This document shows positions 11,840 through 23,529 of a stretch of DNA of 64,000 bases, in pieces. Each line of letters opens with the position of its first letter. Position 1 is the first letter of the stretch. A program made the translations under genes and the position numbers. The notes under the pieces are model-generated. The model did not search any database and was not told the DNA's origin. It worked only from the letters and a program-made list of their open reading frames with translations. The DNA is from Imbricaverruca yamaguchii (taxonomy: Eukaryota; Arthropoda; Thecostraca; Neoverrucidae): NCBI GenBank assembly GCA_034440575.1, contig JAOTOL010001449.1, positions 449,001-513,000 on the forward strand, read 5' to 3'.

Positions 11840-12795
11840 CCACTGTCGACCGGCACCAGTCACAGCCTCCCCGGTCAGGCCCGTCACCACCGGCACCAGT
11901 CACGGCCTCCCCGGCCCGGCCCGTCACCACCGGCACCAGTCACGGCCCCCCGGCCCGGCCCGTCACCACCGGCACCAGTCACGGCCCCCCGGCCCGGCCC
12001 GTCACCACCGGCACCAGTCACGGCCCCTCGGCCCGGCCCGTCACCACCAGCACCAGTCACGGCCCCCCGACCCGGCCCGTCACCACCGGCACCAGTCACG
12101 GCTCCCCGGCCCGGCCCGTCACCACCGGCATCTGTCACGGCCCGTCACCACCAGCACCAGTCACGGCCCCCCGGCCCGGCCCGTCACCACCGGCACCAGT
12201 CACGGCCCCCGGCCCGGCCCGTCACCACCGGCACCAGTCACGGCCCCCGGTCAGGCCCGTCACCACCGGCACCAGTCACGGCTCCCCGGCCCGGCCCGTC
12301 ACCACCAGCACCAGTCACGGCCTCCCCGGCCCGTCACCACCGGCATCAGTCACGGCCTCCCGGCCCGTCACCACCGGCATCTGCCACGGCCTCCCCGGCC
12401 CGGCCCGTCACCACCGGCACCAGTCACGGCCTCCCCGGCCCGGCCCGTCACCACCGGCACCAGTCACGGCCTCCCCGACCCGTCACCACCGGCACCAGTC
12501 ACGGCCTCCCCGGCCCGGCCCGTCACCACCGGCACCAGTCACGGCCCCCCGGCCCGGCCCGTCACCACCGGCACCAGTCACGGCCCCCCGGCCCGGCCCG
12601 TCACCACCGGCACCAGTCACGGCCCCCGGCCAGGCCCGTCACCACCGGCACCAGTCACGGCCCCCGGCCAGGCCCGTCACCACCGGTACCAGTCACGGCC
12701 TTCCCGGCCAGGCCCGTCACCACCAGCACCAGTCACGGCCCCCCGGCCCGGCCCGTCACCACCGGCATCTGTCACGGCCCGTCACCACCGATGTC
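11840..12795. repeat. 39-bp minisatellite, about 24 copies
   Basis: The unit joins CCCGTCACCACCGGCACCAG and TCACGGCCCCCCGGCCCGG (39 bp), with shortened variants that drop the second half. The array keeps frames of up to 564 plus-strand codons open, of low complexity (Pro, Thr, His, Ser, Gly), which I read as non-coding. It ends in a run of GGC triplets at about 12806-12831. Confidence 0.95.
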
Positions 12796-12835
12796 TTTGT
12801 CGGATCGGCGGCGGCGGCGGCGGCGGCGGCGGGGC

Positions 12836-14224
12836 ACGCTCAAAGGGTGCAGGCCGGCCGGCCGGTCGGCGTGTCGAACGAGCGCCGCGTCTTATTGACC
12901 TCGGCCAGACTGACGGCTTCATCAGGAGCTGCCGGCGCGGCCGTCACTAAATCGGCGGCGCGCCTCGTAAAGCGGCGGGTCGCCATTGACGGCCGCGCCG
13001 GCCGCCGGTCATCTCGTGGCCATTATCGGCCAACAATCCGCCTGCCGATAATGAGCCGGTGGACACGCCGGTCACCACGCGGCCGCCGTGCCAGCGTTAA
13101 TGGCCAACAAGGCGCCTCTCCTGCCCTCCCCTCTCTCCGAGAGCTGCTGCAGTGACAGCTGGGAGGCGGCCGGTACATGGTGCTCGTGACTGCAATGCTC
13201 TCCGTGGGTTCCCTGGCGACTGACCCGGTTAAGGCTCGCACCCATGGACACTGAGTCGCATCATTTATGTCGCAGAAGGCCGAAGCCCAGCCCGGTACGT
13301 GAGCTCAGGTAAAATAAAATACATTTTGAGTACAAAGAAATCAGTTACATGTCGGTTTTGTGTTGCATGTGGACATGTTACCACGAAATTAAAGCGATAA
13401 TTATTAACACAAGCTCGTGCAGGGCGGGGGTGGTTGGTGTAACTCCTGTGAGGTTTTTTTTTCACGACAAAGAAAAAAACGGCGCGCCACCGCTTGGTGT
13501 CGCTGATGGGGAATTCTTTGTTGACATTCTGGTATGAAAAAGTGAAGATGCCATGCTAGGTTACTGAGCTGTGATATCATAAGAGGGAATACGCCAGGCA
13601 TTATTCGTCGAAATCTGGAATTATCGGTAATACATATCACGCGTTGGCCCTAATGACGAATGTCAGATGTAGCTAAACGAGGAACAACTCAGCTAACATG
13701 TTCACATTGCAAGAGTCACTTGAGGTTACTGGCCCAACTTGGCCGCAGATGAATGTTTTCGGTTTCCGAGTCATTGACGGAATAATTTGGATACTGAAAT
13801 TGAATTTAGCGTATATTTTCTCCCTTCGCTGGACAAAAAAAAAGAACTGTTTTAGGACACCGCTTCTGAAGCTTCCAAACAATGCCCATCCTCATTTGAC
13901 CCTTGAACTATAGGTTGAAAAGTGACGTATCACACATTGGATGTATCCCATGACACTGAGGAATACTACGATGGACATCTGAAGCACAGATCTGTCACTG
14001 GTTTTACACAGAAAGTGGTGAAGCGGAATAATTCTAGATTTTTTTTCGAAGTGCTGCCCGTTAAACTGACTGGAGATTAGTCAGTATCTTCCAGTAAAAA
14101 AATAGGATATCAGTCGCGGCTTGTAATCACGTGGAACAGGCTGTTTTTGTTTATGTTGCTGGCACCCTTCGTTTGAAGACGCTAGGTTGTCGAAACTGCC
14201 TACTACTGATGGGTATACTGATGC
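12836..14224. other. Unassigned sequence
   Basis: GC-rich to 13250, then AT-rich. No gene, array or transposon boundary was recognised. Confidence 0.4.
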
Positions 14225-14415
14225 CATGTCTGGCCGTCTGACATCAGTTGTGATCGAACGACGTGAGACCTGATCGTCTGACGTCAGGTCTGACCTTCTG
14301 GCATCATGTCGCACCGTTTGTCGTCAGGCCAGGCCTGACCACTGTCTGACCTCCGATCCGATATTGTGACGTCAGGTCCGACCATCTGGCGTCAACTTTG
14401 ACCGTCTAGTAATGT
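14225..14415. repeat. Decayed short tandem repeat rich in TGACGTCAG
   Basis: Loose repeats of CGTCTGACGTCAGGTCTGACC with heavy divergence. Two perfect TGACGTCA palindromes occur at about 14279 and 14368, plus many one-mismatch versions. A related cluster lies at 15690-15815. Confidence 0.6.
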
Positions 14416-14936
14416 GTTCAGGTCGTCTGGCAGTTTGGTCCGGCCAATGCTGACCTACAGTTTGACCGACTGAGCGTCGGACGGCCCGACGGTGAGCCGG
14501 GGATCAGGCGGCCAGTCCGCCTGACGACCTGACGGCCTAACGGCACGGCTGTCGGATACAGGGCCGACCAATTTTTCGGTCCAACGGTTTGGCAATCCGA
14601 ATAACACATGATCTGACAGTTTGACGGCCCGAAGAGCGGCCGAATCTAGTGGAGGCCCAGTATGTCTGACAAGGCACATGCTACCTAGTATGTCAGCTAC
14701 ATCCCTACTGAATCACCTAACTTGAGAGCTGCCAGATTTCGAGACCATTGTTCGGATCTTTGCATGGATATGCCAAAATTTCAACAGCTTGGGGCGGCTG
14801 GAGTACTAAGGCTTCACCTCATGCTGTGATGCGATTTCATGACGTGATTGCATGCATCCGCCGTCCACAGACGGGATCGCCTAGGCACTGACGGGATGTA
14901 CGTGCATATACAACACATCGCAATACGCAACACAAT

Positions 14937-14951
14937 ACATAGCCCAACGGG
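14937..14951. repeat. Target-site duplication, left copy, of the SINE at 14952-15133
   Basis: Fifteen bases identical to 15134-15148. Confidence 0.9.
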
Positions 14952-15133
14952 GGCGGGGATGGCCGAGTGGTTAAGGTGTCGGGCTATGGGTACCAAAGGT
15001 CCCGGGTTCGACTCTAGCGCCACTCAGGACATTTCCCAATCCCGCGGCCCACCGGCGAAACAGTGTGGGCGGCGCCATTAGCCGTGAATGTGCATAAAGT
15101 GTGTCGTGAACCAACCAATAAACAAACAAACAA
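14952..15133 (+). mobile_element. Full-length tRNA-Leu-like SINE (family B) with perfect 15-bp target duplication
   Basis: The head carries GATGGCCGAGTGGTTAAGGT (leucine or serine tRNA-type box A and variable region) and box B GGTTCGACTC at about 15006. A unique body with GGCCCACCGGCGAAACAGTG follows, then the tail AATAAACAAACAAACAAA. The 15-bp repeat ACATAGCCCAACGGG stands at 14937-14951 and 15134-15148 without mismatch. RNA polymerase III would be the expected transcriber. A truncated relative is at 5320-5450. Confidence 0.92.
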
Positions 15134-15148
15134 ACATAGCCCAACGGG
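15134..15148. repeat. Target-site duplication, right copy, of the SINE at 14952-15133
   Basis: Fifteen bases identical to 14937-14951. It abuts the left duplication of the next insertion, so two retroposition events sit side by side. Confidence 0.9.
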
Positions 15149-15165
15149 TGTGTGTACCTCTCTGA

Positions 15166-15220
15166 TGATAATGAAATGGAGTTTAGGGGCGCGTCGACTG
15201 CCAGGGTCATTTTGCGCCCA
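15166..15220 (-). mobile_element. 55-bp micro-insertion of a retroposon 3' tail with 18-bp target duplication
   Basis: On the minus strand the insert begins TGGGCGCAAAATGACC, passes through GTCGACGCGCCCCTAAACTC and ends CATTTCATTATCA. GGGCGC and GCGCCC can pair as a hairpin stem. The 18-bp repeat GTGTGTGTACCTCTCTGA flanks it at 15148-15165 and 15221-15238 with no mismatch. The insert is too short to hold a promoter or tRNA head. Confidence 0.85.
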
Positions 15221-15238
15221 GTGTGTGTACCTCTCTGA

Positions 15239-15689
15239 CGGGGGCGGGTACGTACGTCCACTACCCGAGTGTACACATACACGGCGGTGGAAAGAAGAAG
15301 GCCTCATCTTCACGCAAATAGCCATTTCAGATGACTGGATAGGCACGGCATATACCGATGGGATGATAGCTCTTGGTGAAAGCACCATCAAGTGCCCCGA
15401 AAACATGCGGTAAATGACAAGGAACAAGGAGAGCCGTGGGTGTTCGTGTTTGTGCGATTCCAGATAAGAGTTTTTTAGTTGCAATGAAGCAAGAGACGGA
15501 CCAATAATAGATCGCACGTTACACTGATGAAATGCAATTTATGAAGCTCCTAATGTGGCAACGCTGGGATCTGAAAAGGCTCAGCAACACTGATTATAGC
15601 GGTGGAACAATGACATATCGCCCACTAGTGGCGTCGCGGCGCTATTTCTGCCAACCACGTCACGACGTTAAGTTGAGCAATACAATGGA
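15239..15689. other. Unassigned sequence between the SINE pair and the TGACGTCA cluster
   Basis: No gene or repeat was recognised. Confidence 0.4.
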
Positions 15690-15815
15690 CATGGTGACGT
15701 CAGATCCACTCGTGACGTGGCGACGTCAAGTTGGTCAGAGCTGTGGTGACGTCAGGTCCACCAGTGGCGTGGAGACGTCAGGTTGGTCAGAGCTGTGGTG
15801 ACGTCAGGCCAGCCA
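15690..15815. repeat. Short tandem repeat with three TGACGTCA palindromes
   Basis: GTTGGTCAGAGCTGTGGTGA followed by CGTCAGGTCCACC is repeated about two and a half times with period near 54. Perfect TGACGTCA sites lie near 15696, 15747 and 15800, with GACGTCA half-matches between them. TGACGTCA is the consensus for CREB/ATF factors. Confidence 0.7.
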
Positions 15816-17029
15816 ATCAGTTGCCAGTGATTGGCTCCGAGTGTGACGTCCGTTGGCGCCACATAGGCTGGCCGGGCGTCTGTCGCACACCTGGCCGCGC
15901 GCCACCCGGGTCGCAGCACATCCACTTGAAGCGTCGCCGTACTTAGTCGTTCGTGCACGCCAACGGGGCGAACCGGTGCAGAGACGGCCGATCCGCCCCG
16001 CGACCGATGCCACCTCGCCTTGTGCAAAAACCTGGTTCACGGGCGAGACGGCACCGGCCGACCGTCGCCGCTATCAACAATTAAATCTTTCCAAACGCTG
16101 CGCTCCAAGACGAGACTTTCATCCAACTGGCCGATCATGCGATAGGGAATATTTTGAAATAATTGCGCGCCGCCTTTTGTTGTGTCACTCCGATTGCGAC
16201 GAGCCAAGAGCTCATTTCCGCTGTCCATAGATGGTTCGGGCGATAGCGCGTGGTCTGATTATGCGACGAGACTCGCGCCATATCGCCGACCGCGCCAATT
16301 AGCCGGCTAAAACATGATGTCCCGGCCGCCGGCCGGCAATCCGCCGTCCGCCTAATCACACCCGACCAACAAACGCTGCAATTGTGCCGACGGCGCTCCT
16401 CGGACGTGAAGATGGCCGGATTGGGGTGTCGGCCGACGGTCGCAGACACGCGGACAATCGGCCAGTTGCGAGTGTGCCGCCGGCAGGGAGCGGCGCGCGG
16501 CCGGTTGTCGGCGGGAGCGGGGGGGGGAGGAGGGAGGTGCGCGGACTGACGGGCTGCCGGACGTGCTGTTGTGCCAACACTGGCCGCCGGCCGCCGGCCG
16601 GTGGATGGCTCGTTACGGACCCGGCCGCCGGCCGTGGCACTGAGGCCGGCTTTACGGCCGATCATTCGGCCGCCGCTCTGTTGTTCCAGATTACAGGAAT
16701 CGAGTGGCCGGTCGGTGGCAGCTACCGGCTGGTGGACAGCGGACACGGCCGGAGACACGCGACCGGTAAAATTCGCTTCGATACGCTGGTAATAGATATG
16801 ATTAAAATTCGTCGTGATGATTGAATTTCGCCGTGATCACCATGGGACCATCGATGCCTATTTTGTTCCAAAGTGACACATGTCAGACATCAATCAATGA
16901 ACATTGATATATATAAGGCAACCATCGCGCGAAGGTGCGGAGCACAACTGACTGGACGGCATAGAGCACCTCAGCTCTATCTTTCATGGAACTCACAGTC
17001 GTGTTAGCATATTCTCCACGTCTCTCTTA
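15816..17029. other. GC-rich unassigned sequence
   Basis: Dense in GGCCGGC and CCGCCGGCC words (16300-16760). No tandem period, transposon end or coding domain was recognised. Confidence 0.4.
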
Positions 17030-17700
17030 GTTGCTAGCACGGGCAAATGCTGCCGGTGCGTGTACCCAGCCTGGATGTAGCCGTCCGTCCTCTCCTTCCC
17101 GTACACGGTTTTGCAGCTAGTGACACCTGTTTCACGCATCGTTCAACTGACTGACCGTGCACGGGAAACTGTGGAACTGACATTGGCATGTCCACATAAC
17201 CATCAAGTTCGGAGCTTGGCGTGAAGCACGTGAGGGCCGGTTCGAAGGTGCCGTCCCAGGATATCAAATCCTGCAGACTCTCAGTGGTCTCATTTAGTCT
17301 CGGAGTCTCGTGGGAGGACGCTGGGTCTCCACGCTCATTTTTGTCGCGGATGCACCTGATACGTTCAACAGCGAACTAGCGCTCTGCTCTGTCATCGCTA
17401 CAGAAAAGTGCCTGGAGCACCATTTCTCTGTGAGCATACCAGGCACTGGAGTGGAGGTACAGCATCACGATGCTCACGACTTCCCCATGCTGCAGCCGAG
17501 TGAGCTGCACCTGGCGTAGCACATGCCGCGGCCCATCTAGCTGGTTGTGCTGCATCTTCGCGCGAAACCGCATCGGATAGTAAACCCTCACAATGAATTC
17601 AACAATACGCCGGAGGTTTTTGCATGCAGTGTCTCCCAGGCCATGATCCGGCACGTACACTGTACGTGCCATATCATGGACTATGTAGTGCATATCACGC
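17030..17700 (-). pseudogene. Decayed ORF of a transposon-type protein, family unnamed
   Basis: Two minus-strand frames, 17693-17376 and then 17267-17034, seem to be one broken reading frame in the correct order. The first contains a run like CKNLRRIVEFIVRVYYPMRF followed by RAKMQHNQLDGPRHVL. The second contains VPQFPVHGQSVERCVKQVSL. As I remember it, the pairing of a YxPMWFxIK block with a later PxFPxHxQxVERxVK block is typical of a widespread uncharacterised, transposon-borne protein family of invertebrates. I could not check this. A frame change and a stretch without homology separate the two halves. Confidence 0.42.
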
Positions 17701-18499
17701 TGCTATGTAGTTCAAACAGTGAATAAATATGAAGCTTTATGTATATTTCTATGCCCAATAAGTGATGGTGAAGTCTTCAAATGTGTAGAAGTGCAGAAAC
17801 CGCGGCTGTATCACGATTAGGTTCCTTGTATGCCCCAAAATGGACATTTGCTGGTGTAATAGCAGACATAAGATAACCGATATTTTCTTTATTATCGATT
17901 TTTCGACAATACTGCGTCGTTTCAATCGACTCAGCTCGTCGAGACGATCAAAAAGAGGTCCTATTTGGCCCACTTATCTGGACTGTTTCTCACAGCTAAT
18001 ATGGTGCCGAATGCCAAAAACAGTCTTTTTCAAACGCATTTTGAGAACAAAATTCCGATTGCCCGGCGATATAATTTTCATGCCAAATTCTTATACACAT
18101 ATCAAGGCAAAATAAAAACAGTAGCTGTTTTTGATAACACCAATTTGACAATTCTCGACACAAGCTAACTCCCAGTGACCCTAACCTCGTGAGGATGCAT
18201 CCTCCAGTGATCCTTGTGACGCCTGGGCATCAATGGCCTTGGCTCCACGAGGCGGTACTCTTCCAGGGAGCGTGGTATTTAGCGGGGCATATTGACCGTA
18301 GCGGCGGAAGGCAGTGCTGCGGCACATTGGCGTCAGCCATCAGTGTGGGTGGGATGGGGTGAAGTGGACTCTGACCGGACGACACGGACCCAGACGGAAC
18401 CGACCCGGCGCCGCACACCCATTCTCCGAATACAAGTTGCCCAGGCCGACACTGGGTATGGGTGGGATGGGGTGAGATGCCTTGCTTCCACTGCTAGTA
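17701..18499. other. Unassigned sequence
   Basis: AT-rich to 18170, then mixed. No gene or mobile element was recognised. Confidence 0.4.
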
Positions 18500-19025
18500 C
18501 AGATTTATCGCCACTGCATCTGTTGACACGGAGGAACCACCGCTGTGACGACCGGCGTGGAGGAATTACCGCTGCCGCTGCTGGTACGGAGGAATTATCG
18601 CTACCGCTGCTGGTATGAAGGAATTACCGCTACCGCTGCTGGTATGGAGGAATTACCGTTGCCACTGCTGAAACGGAGGTATTACCTTTTCCGCGGCTAG
18701 CACCGAGGAATTTCTACTACCGCTGCTGGCATTGAGGAGGTATTACCTGTCGCCACCGACATGAAGGAATTACCACTGCCGCTGCTGGTATGGAGGTATT
18801 ACCTTTGCCGCGGCTAGCATGGAGGAATTACCGCTGCCATTGGTGACATGGAGGAATTACTGCTGCCGCTGCTGATACCGAGGAATTATCTCTGCCGCTG
18901 ATGGCACAGAGGAAGTGCCGCTGCCGCTGCTGGTATGGAAGAATTACCGCAGCCGCTACTGGCACGGAGGAATTACCTTTGTCGCTGCTGGTATGAAGGT
19001 ATTACTTCTGCCGCTGCAGCAGCCG
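18500..19025. repeat. Imperfect minisatellite of about 30-33 bp
   Basis: Roughly 16 diverged units built on GAGGAATTACCGCTGCCGCT followed by GCTGGTATG. Substitutions and small indels in nearly every unit indicate an old array. Confidence 0.85.
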
Positions 19026-20399
19026 TGGACCCCCTCTGGTGCTTCTGCCAGCACCAATGAGTGGTTGATGCTCCTGTCAGCGCCATTCAGTACGGACACA
19101 GCCATGCAGATCAAATGCTAGCACTGAACGCAGTGGAGTCATTGTAGCTCATGCTGGGACGACGGAGAAATTACAGGAGCCACCATAGCCCCTGCTAGGA
19201 CCATGGGTCAGCACAGGAGTCACTACAGCCCGTGATGGAGCCATGGTGTATGCATATGAATAGCTACAGTCCGTGCTGGGACCCTGGGACCATTCTGTTG
19301 CTGGCGTCGCTGAGTCATGGCTGTTGGCCGGTAGCCGGCAGAAGCGGAGGCCCGGCGGCATAGCCAGCTCCGTCATGCCCATGTTCATCACACGGGCCGC
19401 GAAACCGCACACAATTACCGCTAATTCAATATATTAAAGAGGGCGAGAGGGCGGCGCGGCCCCGCGGCGCCGGGCCCGCCGGCTTGGCACGGACCGGGCG
19501 GCCGGGATTCCTGCTCCGCTGGGCCACACGGTTAGGCCAGTCCAGATACACCCTCCGCATGGTGTCTGACACTACTTGACCCTACCTGAAACAGCCAACA
19601 GCCATCAGCACGGCTGGTAACAGTCCCCGCCGAGCATGTCAGCTAGAGTGGCATGGCAGGCCCACCGACAGAACACCGGGGACCATTACCGAACTTCTCT
19701 TGCATGTGTGTACATCTCGCTCACGTCAGCTCAGCTGGAACGATGAAACCTTTTTGTTTGTTTGGACACACCGTAATAGTAGGTGCGGGTGCCACAGTCA
19801 CGGCAGTGCCGCTTATATTGATCAGCCCGGGTATCTGGGTGTCTGGAAACACCGTGGTATGAGGTATGGGTGCCAGTCACGGCAGTGCAGCGTGTTTTGC
19901 GCAGTCGAGGTAACTGGGTCCTCAATGTCCATATATACGATAACAGCCAGGCACAAGCACTTACTGTGGTAACGGAAGGCTCCAAGGTGGGACTCGGTAT
20001 CCGCGGTGGGCACCGGCACGCGGCAACCACCAACCACTGCCGACAACTTGACGTTAGGTTTATCAGCAACGAACCAGCAGCACCAGCTGCAATGAGCATG
20101 CATCCCAATCAGAGTATTCCTACATTAAAGGAACGTTTGATACGAAGTAGGTAGCACGCGGCGCCTGTACCCAACCAAGGTAGGTCTACAACCAAGGTCG
20201 ATCACTAGTGCCGCCCATACCTATGGTCAGTGCCTACAAGCTCGGAGGGGTCGTGCACTGGTGGATCTGCACCGTGCCTGACCGAGCTCACTGTCAGCAC
20301 TGGCTGATCAGCGGCAGACCGCCAAGGAAACGGTTGGGGCCCAGTCAGTTTAAACACTACACTTGATCCGGGGTACCTCATGACTGAGAACAGACTTGT
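19026..20399. other. Unassigned sequence
   Basis: Two diverged copies of a stretch containing GGGTGCCAGTCACGGCAGTG lie at about 19785-19810 and 19866-19890. Nothing coding was recognised. Confidence 0.4.
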
Positions 20400-20720
20400 A
20401 CTCGACTCGAGTTGAATCGAGAATCGATTCATGAACCAATGGTTTTTGGATGAGTCGCGAGTTGAATCAATTCTTTTCCCAAGAATATATCTTGAGTCGT
20501 GGGTTGAACAACATCTTTATAAAAATGGGTCGAATCATGGGTTACCCATTCAAATATCATGTGTGGGCAGTATACACTGAATCATACGGCTCATGAATCT
20601 GATACCAGTGAATCGGATCTGAATCGATTCAAATTTATGTCAGTCTGTTTGTCGCGAGTCGCGAGTCGAATCAGATCTAAAAATATATCAGTCGCATGTG
20701 AGACGACTAAAAAATTGAGT
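20400..20720. repeat. Decayed tandem repeat around GAGTCGCGAGTTGAATC
   Basis: GAGTCG followed by YGAGTYGAATC recurs at irregular intervals of 25-60 bp, with ATATATCTTGAGTCG-type variants. No exact period survives. Confidence 0.55.
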
Positions 20721-20811
20721 CGAGCACAAGTCTGATTGAGAGTGATAATCGTTGAGGGAGAGGAAGCGATCCCGCATGTCTAAAATCGACCTTTTTAATC
20801 ACGAACACTGG

Positions 20812-21235
20812 CAGCCACCCACCGGCACCCACCGACCCTCACCGGCACCCATTGACTCACCGACACCCCTCGACCCTCACCGGCACCCGCCGCCTCTCAC
20901 CGGCACCCACCGACTATCACCAGCACCCACCGACTATCACCGGCACCCACTAACTCTCACTGGCACCAACCGCCTCTCACCGGCACCAACCGCCTCTCAC
21001 CAGCACCCACCGACTATCACCGGCACCTACCGACCCTCACCGGCATCCACCGACTATCACCGGCACCTACCGACCCTCACCGGCACCAACCGACCCTCAC
21101 CAGCACCCACCGCCTCTCACCGGCACCTAACGACCCTCACCGGCACCCACCGACCCTCACCAGCACCCACCGCCTCTCACTGGCAACAATCACCTCTCAC
21201 CGGCACCCACCGCCTCTCGCCGGTACCCGCACGCC
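20812..21235. repeat. 20-bp minisatellite, about 21 copies
   Basis: Units follow CACCGGCACCCACCGACTAT with CTATC, CCTCT and CCCTC variants at the end. The unit reads Pro, Thr, His, Ser in every frame and keeps a 193-codon plus frame open. Confidence 0.93.
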
Positions 21236-22679
21236 CACGGTGGCAGCCACAGACGTCCGGCAGATGGCGCCACGCTAATACACTCACGCTTATGCACCAA
21301 TTAATGCAAATCGCTCGAGATATTCGGCAGTAATTGGCCATTGTCAACATTGCAGCGTATCGGTAATGGCGGGGAGAGCCGAGTGGTGTCATTACCGTAA
21401 TAGCCGACCGTGGCCGTGCTTGACGAGCTGTGTGTTGCATCCGCCCGTCACGCCAGCTGCCGGCACAATGTGACACACCGTCAGCCGTCAGCCTGCAGAC
21501 CGGTCGTCGACTGGCACATGCCGAGCGGTTCTGTCAGCGGGGAGACGTGTGTGGCATTAGCCATCAGCCTGACCACATGGGCTGGCTGCGCTACCGTTGC
21601 CACGAGGCTAGTGCCGCAGCTGCTGCACGACCCTGACGTAATCACATAGGCCGAGTGGTGGGAGCTACCCGAGCTGTCGCAGAGTCTGTAGCAGCGGCTG
21701 TAGCAGCGAACGGGCTGCCAGTCCCGGACCATGCTTACCTAAGACGTCGTCCTGTCCTGTGTTCTGCTTACTGTCCGCCATGGCCCGTTGCACGGTGGCT
21801 GCCCACCGTGCCCGATGCTCTGTTTGCTGCCAGCCACGTCTCTCTGTACGGTCGTTGTCCGTCATGTCCTTCAGTGGTGTGGTCCTATATCACCGCAGCA
21901 GGAGCAACCGCTCCCACGATGGAGACCTCTGCCCTGGAAGCGGTACCGGAGCCGCAAGCTGCAAAGGCAGCCAGAGGCCGGCCACTGGCCAAGGAAGCGC
22001 TAAATACAGGCCCCTGTTACTTATGTTCGCCGCATGAATAAGTAAACAAACTTTAATTAGCGGCGTCAAATTAGCACAAGTGCCGGTCGTGCACCGACCG
22101 CTGGTGGGCGGCTATAGTTTTGGCGCGGTACCGGTGCCCGAAGCGCCACACCTGTGCAGAGACGCAGCACCACAAGACAGAGGTGTTGCCAGCTCTGTGT
22201 CACATGCTGGGCGGCGGACACGTCGTCACGTATGTGTGGCAGCAGCGTTTGCGACAGACGTGCTGCCAGCCCTTTGTATGGTCTGTGGGTCAGCGCGGGC
22301 GCCACATCTCGATAGCCGAACATTGGAGCCACAACAGTGCTGCCAGCTCCGCACGACGATACACTGCTGTGAGCTCTGGGTGGCGAAACTACTGGATGTG
22401 TGAGACACCAGGGGAGCTCTCGACAACTGCAATGCCGATGAGAACGAGGTGCAAGATCTAGAGGAAGCAGCACTGGACCAATGCAAACACCACAAGCCCA
22501 TCGTACGCAGTGAAAGCGAAGCATCTGAACATGGTCGGGGCACGAAGGTTGTTTGGTTTGGTACTCGGATCTCAGGGCGCTTCAACCGCATTCGTTACAC
22601 ATCACCCATGATTACGTTAGTGAGAACGAGCAGCATGGGTTCCCGCGACATGAGGAATATCGCGACACTAGACTATACC
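21236..22679. other. Unassigned sequence
   Basis: CAGCTGC- and CAGC-rich. Short frames such as 22449-22760 lack recognised motifs. No gene is claimed. Confidence 0.4.
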
Positions 22680-23045
22680 GGCGGTGGTTCGGGAGGCGGA
22701 GGGGTGGTGCAGGAGGTGGTGCTAGAGGCGGTGGTGGTACGGGAGGCGGAGGTGCTGTAGGAGGAGGGGTGGTGCGGGAGGCGGAGAGATGGTGCGGGAG
22801 GCGGAGGGGGTGCGGGAGGTGGAGGGGTGGTGCTGGAGGCGGAGGGGTGGTGCGGGAGGCAGAGGGGTGGTGCGGGAGGCGGAGGGGGGTGCGAGAGGCG
22901 GAGGGTGATGCGGGAGGCAGAGGGGTGGTGCGAGAGGCGGAGGGGTGGTGTGGGAGGCGGAGGGGTGGTGTGAGAGGCGGAGGGGTGGTGCGGGAGGCGG
23001 AGGGGCGGTGCGGGAGGCAGAGGGGTGGTGCGGGAGGCGTAGCGC
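22680..23045. repeat. 20-bp purine-rich minisatellite
   Basis: About 18 units of GAGGCGGAGGGGTGGTGCGG with small length variants. The plus strand is almost pyrimidine-free with runs of three or four G every few bases, so G-quadruplexes or triplexes could form. Confidence 0.92.
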
Positions 23046-23529
23046 GAGACACGCGACGGTGGAGGGTGAGGCGGCGGCGGCGCTGTACGCGTGGTCGGGT
23101 CACCTGCTGACTATACACCAGCGCGCCGGCGGCCATCACCGGCACGTCTTCACTTCGGTGCAGAGCGTGCAGCAACAATGAATCACGGCAGCCGCTGCAG
23201 CCGTTCATTCATCGACCGTCGGCTGGCTGGAGGCACCCCCAGCGGCGGCCGCCGCAGACCGCGTGCACCGCACGCCGGCCAGCAGCGCCCGTGCAAGCTG
23301 CACGTGGGCTCGTCTCAGCGCCAGGCTGGTTATTGGATTAGCGTCTTCAGCCGGGCCTGGTCATTGACATGCTGAGAGATGACGGAGAGTGGGGTGAATG
23401 AATTAGGGGAAGGGGCGTATCAGAAAGGGCAAAACGAGTTATAATGATAGTTTGAAGAATGAGGCAGATGAACAGCACCGCTTACAGAAAGAATGACCGC
23501 ACGCGGTGGCATCGAATGCATAGCACGCT
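23046..23529. other. Unassigned sequence between two arrays
   Basis: No feature was recognised. Confidence 0.4.

Noticed and set aside
11461..13155. A 564-codon plus-strand frame rich in Pro, Thr, His and Ser
   Set aside because: It is a by-product of the 39-bp minisatellite. A second frame of 376 codons overlaps it on the same strand with the same composition.
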